Source of the DNA: an uncultured Eubacteriales bacterium
Lineage (GTDB): Bacteria > Bacillota > Clostridia > Oscillospirales > Oscillospiraceae
DNA length: 37,233 bases
Reading direction: 5' to 3'
Assembly: GCA_900320465.1 (NCBI GenBank)
Contig: ONSQ01000007.1
Coordinates: forward strand, 1-37,233
Position 1 is the stretch's first letter; each line of letters opens with the position of its first letter. Positions 31,725-37,233 of the stretch are shown here, piece after piece. The notes below the pieces were generated by a model. It was not told where the DNA came from. It made no database searches and was given only the letters and a program-made list of their open reading frames with translations. A program made the position numbers and the translations under genes.

Positions 31725-32963
31725 ATGATTCTTGACTGCAAGAAGTACCTGGGCCCCTGCGAATGCGGCCGCGACCACGAGCTGCGCACCAAGCTGGTGG
31801 TGTGCGAACACGGCGCGCTGAAGAACTTTGACAAGTATATGGCAGACTGCGGATTGATGGGCTTCCGCACCGTCATTTACGACACGAATACCTATAACCT
31901 GCCCACGATGACCCACGTGGCCGCCGACCAGGAGATCGTGCTGGAGGCCGCGGGCCTGCACAGCGAAAAGGGTCTGATCGAGGACTGCATGAAGCGCTTT
32001 GTCCGCAAGCCCGACTACGTGGTCGTGGTGGGCGGCGGCACGCTGATGGACTTCGGCCGCTACAGCGCCTGGAAGCTGGGCATCCCCTTTGTGGCCATCC
32101 CCACCATCGTCTCCTCCGACGGCTTCACGGCCGATATCTGCTCGATCATCATCGACGGCCAGAAGAAGTCCATCCCCATGCAGGCGGCCGACGCGGTCAT
32201 CTGCGACATCGACATCGTCTCTGGCGCGCCGCGCTTCCTGACCATCGCCGGCGTACAGGACATCATGGCCAAATACGTCTCCATCGCAGACTGGAAGATC
32301 GCCCATGTGGTGGCCGGCGAGTATTTCTGTCAGAAGGTCTGCGATATGGCCCAGGAGGCGCTGGACATCATGGTGCGCTGCGCCCATGACCTGGCCGACG
32401 GCAAGGAGCCGGATTATGAGGCCATGGCCTATACGCAGATGCTGTCGGGTCTGACGATGCAGATCCTGTCCAACTCCCGCGCCGCCTCCGGCGCCGAGCA
32501 TCTGGTGGCCCACCTGGTCGAAATGAAGCCCCGGGGATTCGAAAAGGCCCACGGCCTTCACGGCGAGTGCGTGGGCGTCGGCACGATCCTGTGCGCCGAG
32601 GCCTATCACAAGCTGGCCGAGCGCGAGACGATCGAGGTCAAGCCCTTTGAGCCCATCGACGAGCAGTGGGTGCGCGACGTGTTCGGCCCCCTTACCGACG
32701 GCATCCTGAAGGAGAACGAGAACGACGTGCTCAAGACCTTCGACCCCGAGAGCATCCAGGAGCACTGGGGCGAGATCCGCCAGATCATTGCCGCCATCCC
32801 CAGCGCCGAGGAGCTGATCGCGCTGTACACGAAGATCGGCGCCAAGCACTCGCTGGAGGAGCTGGAGATCGACCCCGCCGTCAAGGACGAGTTCCTGGAC
32901 ATCTCCTCCGCCATCCGCAACCGGCTGACGCTGGCCCGCATGACGCGGCTGATCGTCAAGTAA
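31725..32963 (+). CDS. egsA: sn-Glycerol-1-phosphate dehydrogenase (AraM/EgsA-like)
   Basis: 412 residues of the iron/zinc alcohol-dehydrogenase-like fold. The nucleotide-binding GGGTLMDFGRYSAWKLG (about 105-121) is followed by VAIPTIVSSDGFTA. Metal ligands are expected in GAEHLVAHLVE and in HGLHGECVGVGT. This is the AraM/EgsA group, which reduces dihydroxyacetone phosphate to glycerol-1-phosphate, the archaeal-type stereoisomer. In Bacillus it feeds heptaprenylglyceryl-phosphate made by PcrB. No pcrB-like gene is near, so the pathway here is open. It is a monocistronic unit between its own promoter and terminator. Confidence 0.85.
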   Translation: MILDCKKYLGPCECGRDHELRTKLVVCEHGALKNFDKYMADCGLMGFRTVIYDTNTYNLPTMTHVAADQEIVLEAAGLHSEKGLIEDCMKRFVRKPDYVVVVGGGTLMDFGRYSAWKLGIPFVAIPTIVSSDGFTADICSIIIDGQKKSIPMQAADAVICDIDIVSGAPRFLTIAGVQDIMAKYVSIADWKIAHVVAGEYFCQKVCDMAQEALDIMVRCAHDLADGKEPDYEAMAYTQMLSGLTMQILSNSRAASGAEHLVAHLVEMKPRGFEKAHGLHGECVGVGTILCAEAYHKLAERETIEVKPFEPIDEQWVRDVFGPLTDGILKENENDVLKTFDPESIQEHWGEIRQIIAAIPSAEELIALYTKIGAKHSLEELEIDPAVKDEFLDISSAIRNRLTLARMTRLIVK

Positions 32964-32982
32964 AAGGAAAGAACACCGGGGG

Positions 32983-33045
32983 AAAAGATTCTTCGTCACG
33001 GCGTTCCTCAGAATGACAGGGGTGCTGCACTTCTCGGAATGACAG
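32983..33045 (+). repeat. Dispersed-type intergenic repeat with two tandem half units
   Basis: The sequence TTCCTCAGAATGACAG (33004-33019) is echoed by CTTCTCGGAATGACAG (33030-33045), preceded by GATTCTTCGTCACGG. From memory, stretches of this type are scattered between genes in many Clostridia. Only this copy occurs in the window, so the dispersed nature cannot be shown here. Confidence 0.45.
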
Positions 33046-33078
33046 TACTGTTTGAACGCACGGGGTTTCCACAGTTTA

Positions 33079-33114
33079 AAACGCCTGAGCGGCATTGCCG
33101 CTCAGGCGTTTTTG
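33079..33114. terminator. Terminator between egsA and the zinc-ribbon gene
   Basis: Perfect 15-bp stem 33079-33093/33097-33111 with loop ATT, A-rich before and T-rich after. It serves both convergent genes. Confidence 0.88.
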
Positions 33115-33115
33115 T

Positions 33116-33349
33116 TCATTCGGTTTTGCCCAGCCAGGCGTGGACCTTGTCCGGGTCGACCCCCAGGCCGGTGGAGATAAAGGCGGTCAGCTCGTTGTAG
33201 TTCAGCGACTTGATACGTTCGTAGTTTTTGATACCGGGCTTGACGTCGTTGGTGCGCCCCTCCATGTAGCCGCATTCGTAGCACATGTTGACCGGGTATT
33301 TGCGGTGGGTGTCCAGCGTCATCTCGCTTCCGCAGCGGGGACATTTCAT
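33116..33349 (-). CDS. Small zinc-ribbon protein, unknown function
   Basis: 77 residues. Two knuckles, CPRC (3-6) and CYEC (23-26), form a zinc ribbon in the first 30 residues. The remainder is helical, with NYERIKSLNYNELTAFISTGLGVDPDKV. AGGGAGG lies before the ATG on the minus strand. The role is unknown. Possible functions include nucleic-acid binding or an assembly factor; nothing in the neighbours decides. Confidence 0.75.
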   Translation of the reverse strand: MKCPRCGSEMTLDTHRKYPVNMCYECGYMEGRTNDVKPGIKNYERIKSLNYNELTAFISTGLGVDPDKVHAWLGKTE

Positions 33350-33421
33350 GTCTGCGACCTCCCTTCAAATGTGGGCTTGGCTCCATGTTAGCGCATGTGC
33401 GCGCACAATGCAAGAACTTTC

Positions 33422-35224
33422 TTAAAACGGCCAGGTTTTCAGCCAGCGGTAGAGCAGCGAGGCCTTCGAGGTGTCCAGATACTGTCCCCAGAGGGCCGGA
33501 TAGAAGAAAATGAACACGAGCACGCTCAGCGCCGTCAGACCGAGGACGGCCCGGCGGCCGGCGCGCACATTGTCGCGCAGCAGGCAGAACACATAGCCCA
33601 GCACCAGCGTCAGGAACAGCGCGCAGGGGAAGTAGTGGTAGGCGAAGGTGATGCGCGAGATGAACACCCAGGGCAGCAGCTGGGCCAGATACCCCAGCAG
33701 CAGGAACAGGGCGCGCCGGTCGCGCCGGGCGAGGGCGCACCAGCCCAGCACGAACAGCCCCAGCAGCCCCGCCCAGCACAGCACCGGGTTGGTGAAGGCC
33801 CCGAAGCTGGCGCGCGTCGAGCCCTCGTAGTCCAGATAGTACAGGATGGGCCGGATGTCCAGCATCCACTGGTACCAGCGGGAGGAATAGGGGTGGGAGG
33901 CGTTCACGCCGCTGTGATAGCGGAACATATAGCTCTGGTTGTCCAGAACGCATTGCAGATACTCGCCCCGGAACAGCAGACCCGTGCCGGGCGTAAGGCC
34001 CTTGCCGACGCCGTAGGGATAGTAGGACACATAGTAGATCGCGGCGGGCAACGCCACGAAGAACACCAGACAGAAGAGGATGTTCTTTCCCAGCGCGCCG
34101 AAGGCCCGTCTGCCCTCGCGCCGCAGGCGCAGCGCCCAGTGCAGCGCCCAGATCAAGCCCAGCCCGGCCCCGGCGTAGAGGCAGGTCCACTTGCAGGCGG
34201 CACCCAGGCCGAAGAACAGCCCCGACAGGGCCAGATTCCGCTTCCTCCCCTCACCGGAGGAGGGGGCGAGCGGGTCGGAGCCCTCCGGGAAGAGCCAGCG
34301 GTACATGAAAGCGTACATCAGCAGCGTGAAGAACACGCCGTAGGTGTCGATGGTGGCGATGCGGGTCTGGACAAAATGCATGAAGTCCGCGCCCAGCAGC
34401 AGCGTGCAGCAGATCGGCACCAGCCCCCGGCCGAAGAGCCGCCGGGCAAAAAGATACAGCAGCGGCAGCATCAGCACGCCGAAGAGCGTGCCCATGAAGC
34501 GCCAGCCGAAGGGGTTGACGCCGAAGATCACCATACCCAGGGCGATGAGCAGCTTGCCCAGCGGGGGATGGGAGATCTCGTAGGGGTAGATGCCCCGCAT
34601 ATGCTCCAGCGCCGTGCGGGCGTGGTAGATCTCGTCAAAATAGCAGGAGTTGAGGAACGTGGGCTTGCCCGGCGTCAGACTCTGCTCGTCCGTGAGCGGC
34701 CCCGTTGTACGCCAGGCGATGGGCGCGCCGGTCTCGTCATACACGGTCAGCGAGCCCAGCTCCGGCTCGCCCCAGGCGGTGAGGCGCACATAGCGCGCGC
34801 GGCCGCTCAGCTCCAGGTCGTGCCACTTCAGCAGGGCAACGTAGTTCTGCTCCAGCTCCAGGGCGTCGGTGAAGCTGACGCCGTCCTCCGACAGGGCGAG
34901 AGTATAGCCGCCGGTGCCGATGACGCTGTAGGCCATGGCGCGGGAGAGGGAATGCGGCCCGTCCAGTTCCAGCGTCACGCTCTCGCCGGAGGTGAAGACA
35001 TGGGAGGTCTTCGGCGCCTGGCGGTCTCCCAGATGGGAGAAGGCGGCCAGGGCGTAGAGCAGCGTGATGAAGCACAGGGCGAGGATCTCGCCGGTGCGCT
35101 CCTCGCGGCCGGACTTTTTGTGCAGCCGGGGCGAGAGGGCGCAGCTCTGCAGCGGCGGCAGCAGACAGTAAAAGAGTACGATCAGCGCCGCGGTCAGAAC
35201 AGGGAAAATGGCAGTCAGTTTCAT
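33422..35224 (-). CDS. PMT/GT39-family mannosyltransferase with discoidin-like insert
   Basis: 600 residues with about a dozen membrane segments. After two N-terminal membrane helices (5-25 and 45-65) comes a ~130-residue beta-rich extracellular segment (about 70-185) resembling an F5/8-type C (discoidin-like) domain: SGESVTLELDG, YVRLTAW and LGSLTVYDETG. The PMT core follows, with the acidic pair in FDEIYHARTALEH near 201-213 and HPPLGKLLIALG. Such enzymes move mannose or another sugar from a polyprenyl-phosphate donor to extracytoplasmic targets. A GT2 gene of the type that makes such donors lies at 11477, though unlinked. The ribosome site GGAAAGA before ATG 35224 is moderate. Confidence 0.85.
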   Translation of the reverse strand: MKLTAIFPVLTAALIVLFYCLLPPLQSCALSPRLHKKSGREERTGEILALCFITLLYALAAFSHLGDRQAPKTSHVFTSGESVTLELDGPHSLSRAMAYSVIGTGGYTLALSEDGVSFTDALELEQNYVALLKWHDLELSGRARYVRLTAWGEPELGSLTVYDETGAPIAWRTTGPLTDEQSLTPGKPTFLNSCYFDEIYHARTALEHMRGIYPYEISHPPLGKLLIALGMVIFGVNPFGWRFMGTLFGVLMLPLLYLFARRLFGRGLVPICCTLLLGADFMHFVQTRIATIDTYGVFFTLLMYAFMYRWLFPEGSDPLAPSSGEGRKRNLALSGLFFGLGAACKWTCLYAGAGLGLIWALHWALRLRREGRRAFGALGKNILFCLVFFVALPAAIYYVSYYPYGVGKGLTPGTGLLFRGEYLQCVLDNQSYMFRYHSGVNASHPYSSRWYQWMLDIRPILYYLDYEGSTRASFGAFTNPVLCWAGLLGLFVLGWCALARRDRRALFLLLGYLAQLLPWVFISRITFAYHYFPCALFLTLVLGYVFCLLRDNVRAGRRAVLGLTALSVLVFIFFYPALWGQYLDTSKASLLYRWLKTWPF

Positions 35225-35291
35225 GTGATTCTTTCCGTACAGAGATGAGGATAGGGACGCTCCTGCCCGGAGGACGGGAGCGGGGGAGACT

Positions 35292-35936
35292 TTAAAACGG
35301 ATGCAGAAAGAAAGCGACAGACAGGCCGAGAAAAATCAGAAACCATGTAAGGCATCGGATGGCCGTGCCTCCGCAGCGGCTTGTGCAGATCTCAAAGGGA
35401 TCGCGGGGGTTGATAAAAATGGGGTATTGGGGATGCAGATTGTCGATCTGGAGAAACTCATTTTGAAAATGAATATTTGCGTACGCAGTCGTTATGCAAT
35501 AATGCCCATTCCATTCAAAGCCGAATACAGGGTAGCAATAGGGGAGCCGGAGAGAATGCTTGAGAAGAAGGAAGTCCGCACAGACGCGCTGCGTACAGCG
35601 CAGCGGAACGACGACACCGTAATAAACGGCAAAGAAAAGCATGAGGAGGGCGCAGCTGCCGCAAAGAGCGCAAAAAACGATGCCGCGCGTTGCGGGAACG
35701 AGATAGAGAACGGCGGCAACCAGGCTTATCAATACAAGAAAAACGCCGACAAGCTTGTGGATCGATCTGTCCTCCTCGCGGTCAAAAAAAGAAGTGACCT
35801 CCCGGATTGTCGCCGTCTTGCCCTTCCAGTCTTTTTGAATGGGGCGGTGGCCTTTCAGCTGCGCTACGCCCAGATTAAAAGAAATAAAGGAAAAAGAGAG
35901 TATGGCAAGAAGCGAATAGAGTTCGACCTTTGTCAT
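35292..35936 (-). CDS. Hypothetical membrane protein of low GC
   Basis: 214 residues with membrane segments near 7-25, 65-82, 85-108 and 193-211, and a soluble loop of about 85 residues (108-190) between the last two. No family was recognised. Its start codon overlaps the stop of the HAD gene (ATGA at 35933-35936), so translation is coupled. Its base composition is visibly richer in A and T than the neighbours, suggesting later acquisition. The loop contains CRCT-like and SRCGG cysteines but no clear motif. Confidence 0.7.
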   Translation of the reverse strand: MTKVELYSLLAILSFSFISFNLGVAQLKGHRPIQKDWKGKTATIREVTSFFDREEDRSIHKLVGVFLVLISLVAAVLYLVPATRGIVFCALCGSCALLMLFFAVYYGVVVPLRCTQRVCADFLLLKHSLRLPYCYPVFGFEWNGHYCITTAYANIHFQNEFLQIDNLHPQYPIFINPRDPFEICTSRCGGTAIRCLTWFLIFLGLSVAFFLHPF

Positions 35937-36748
35937 CGGATGATCTCGTGCAGCTCTTTGACGCTGGGCAGGATATAGTCGGGCTGCCGCTCGGCCGCCG
36001 CGGCCATCTCCGCGCTCGTCTCGCCGGAGAGCACCAGCACGCTGACCGCCCCGGCGTTCTGCGCCACGGCGATATCCGTGTAGAGCCGGTCGCCCACGCA
36101 GCAGATCTTTTCGTTGGGCACGCCGGTCATGGCGGAGATCACGTCCACCATGTTGCGGTTGGGCTTGCCAATATAGGTCGGCTCTTTTCCACTGGAGGCC
36201 GTCAGCAGCGCGCAGATGCTGCCGCAGTCGGGCAGCACCTCGTCCGCGGGCATGGGGCAGACCCAGTCGGGGTTGGCCGCGATGAAGGCCGCGCCGCGGC
36301 GCAGGAAGTGACAGGCGCGCTCCAGCTTTTCATAGACAAGCTCGGTGTCAAAGCCCTGGACCACCACGTCCACCAGATCGGCCTCGGTATGGCCCAGCTC
36401 GTCGTTGACCAGGTTGATGCCGTAGCTCTTAAGCTCGCGGTGAAAGGCCTTCGTGCCGGCGAGGTAAACGCTGGCACCGGGGTGGCGCTGGTTCAGATAC
36501 ATGCCGGTGGCCATGCCGGAGGTGAAGACGTTCTCGCGCTTGCAGGGGAAGCCCAGGCGGCGCAGACGGGTGATGTAGTCCTCGCCGGCCCGGGAGGAGT
36601 TGTTGGTCAGATAGATGTAGCGCTTTCCCATCCGGGGGAAGTCGAACATCAGCTCCCGCGCGCCGTCGTATACCTCGTCGCCCAGATACAGGGTACCGTC
36701 CATGTCGAAGAGGAACAGCTCGCAGTTTTTCAGTTTTGTGTAATCCAT
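35933..36748 (-). other. HAD-IIA phosphatase module with its own internal start
   Basis: From ATG 36748, 271 residues form a whole NagD/AraL-like HAD-IIA phosphatase: LFLFDMDGTLYLG with nucleophile Asp 15, YLTNNSSR, and CVGDRLYTDIAVAQNAG near the end. An AAAGGAAC ribosome-like site sits 7 bases upstream of this ATG, inside the DUF559 coding end. The module can therefore be translated independently. The family hydrolyses small phosphate esters such as sugar or nucleoside phosphates; the substrate is unknown. Confidence 0.75.
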
Positions 36749-37144
36749 GTGTTCGGTTCCTTTATTCTGATTGATGTGATTGAGAATGTCCTCGCATACG
36801 CCGCGGAAGTTCTTATGGATTTCCGCATTCGAATAGCGCAAAACGGTAAAGCCAAGGTCTCGCAGATCGGCGTCGCGGTCGCGGTCGGCGTTGATCGCAT
36901 TGGGCTCAAAATGCTGAGAGCCGTCAAGCTCAATGATGAGGCGAGCCTCATAACAGCAAAAATCCACGATATATGGCCCAATGACCTTCTGACGATTGAC
37001 CGTGACAGGAAGAGCCTTCAGAAAGTCATACCAAAGGCGACGTTCTTCTTTCGTCATGTTTCGCCGGAGAAGTTGGGCGTTTTTTGTAAGAGATGGATTG
37101 CTGTTATACATAGGCGTTTGCAAAAATGCGGTTTTCTCCCTCAT
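35933..37144 (-). CDS. DUF559 nuclease-like domain fused in frame to a NagD-like HAD phosphatase
   Basis: One uninterrupted frame of 403 codons. From ATG 37111 the first ~120 residues are DUF559 (PF04480, PD-(D/E)XK/Vsr-like): NAQLLRRNMTKEERRLWYDFL, then IVDF with Asp 50 and ELDGSQH with Glu 61. The remainder is a complete HAD-IIA phosphatase with no stop between. DUF559 genes are normally free-standing, so loss of a stop or a recombination event is likely. ATG 37144 lies inside a palindromic repeat and neither start has a good ribosome site. The DUF559 part is more A/T-rich than the HAD part. Whether the fused protein is made, or mainly the HAD from its internal start, is open. Confidence 0.7.
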   Translation of the reverse strand: MREKTAFLQTPMYNSNPSLTKNAQLLRRNMTKEERRLWYDFLKALPVTVNRQKVIGPYIVDFCCYEARLIIELDGSQHFEPNAINADRDRDADLRDLGFTVLRYSNAEIHKNFRGVCEDILNHINQNKGTEHMDYTKLKNCELFLFDMDGTLYLGDEVYDGARELMFDFPRMGKRYIYLTNNSSRAGEDYITRLRRLGFPCKRENVFTSGMATGMYLNQRHPGASVYLAGTKAFHRELKSYGINLVNDELGHTEADLVDVVVQGFDTELVYEKLERACHFLRRGAAFIAANPDWVCPMPADEVLPDCGSICALLTASSGKEPTYIGKPNRNMVDVISAMTGVPNEKICCVGDRLYTDIAVAQNAGAVSVLVLSGETSAEMAAAAERQPDYILPSVKELHEIIR

Positions 37145-37189
37145 CCGTCAGCGCGCGATGCGCGCTGCCACCTTCCCCCAAGGGGAAGG
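37136..37189 (-). repeat. Palindromic dispersed repeat, family B, copy 2, at the DUF559 start
   Basis: Read on the minus strand: CCTTCCCC/GGGGAAGG hairpin, GTGGC, an AGCGCGC/GCGCGCT hairpin with loop ATC, then TGACGGATGAGGGAG. Order and flanks equal copy 1 (13974-14021), but the second stem has different bases that still pair. The DUF559 frame opens within it (ATG 37144). The last ~40 bases of the window beyond it hold no gene. Confidence 0.8.
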
Positions 37190-37233
37190 CATGGGGCGGG
37201 TGCAGGTCGGGGCAGCTTTGCTTTTTTCGCCCC

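Noticed and set aside
35240..35290. Terminator hairpin between the low-GC membrane gene and the PMT gene
   Set aside because: Only about five base pairs form at the base of the stem and there is no clean U tract on the minus strand.

Overview
The window looks like a chromosome segment from a high-GC, spore-forming gut Clostridium relative (Oscillospiraceae-like Firmicute). This is inferred from the gene set: an ylxM-ffh-rpsP-khpA operon, rpsF-ssb-rpsR, CotF-like spore coat proteins, SpoVT, an AraM-type glycerol-1-phosphate dehydrogenase and a YmfF/YmfH-like M16 pair. Strong AGGAGG ribosome sites, sigma-A promoters with 16-17 bp spacers and U-tailed hairpin terminators fit the same picture. 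The high GC leaves very long antisense open frames, which were discarded. No rRNA, tRNA or CRISPR array was seen.

Layout. 1-1755: the end of an acyltransferase, a YczE-like membrane protein behind a structured leader, and a broken spoVT. 1756-3506: an Lsa-type ABC-F ribosome-protection gene behind a promoter, a tiny leader ORF and a terminator with a visible antiterminator, a classic inducible-resistance arrangement. 3587-4921: rpsF-ssb-rpsR with a dispersed repeat lodged before rpsR. 4929-9356: a DUF4317 gene divergent from a tctCBA tripartite transporter. 9339-12471: pseudouridine kinase with a fused HTH, pseudouridine-5'-phosphate glycosidase and a GT2 glycosyltransferase. 12480-16133: two lipoproteins, an orphan solute-binding protein and a beta-helix carbohydrate-binding protein with a Gly/Met/Gln-rich tail. 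16147-18587 (minus): ylxM-ffh-rpsP-khpA. 18699-25685: a 2328-residue cyclic beta-1,2-glucan synthase-like protein. 25988-30000: two M16 peptidase-like genes, lgt and a coiled-coil gene. 30056-33349: a small membrane protein, a CotF pair, 5-formyl-THF cyclo-ligase, glycerol-1-phosphate dehydrogenase and a zinc ribbon. 33422-37144 (minus): a PMT-family mannosyltransferase, a low-GC membrane protein, and a DUF559 nuclease-like domain fused in frame to a NagD-like HAD phosphatase.

The most interesting signals are non-coding. (1) The ABC-F leader has mutually exclusive terminator and antiterminator helices. (2) One palindromic repeat family (13974-14021 and 37136-37189) has covarying hairpin arms, and one copy abuts the DUF559 gene, which suggests a repeat/nuclease pair. 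(3) A second ~140-bp family (4470-4609 and 25701-25907) has one copy split by a 67-bp hairpin-bearing insert. (4) spoVT is truncated internally and frameshifted, although coat genes are intact.
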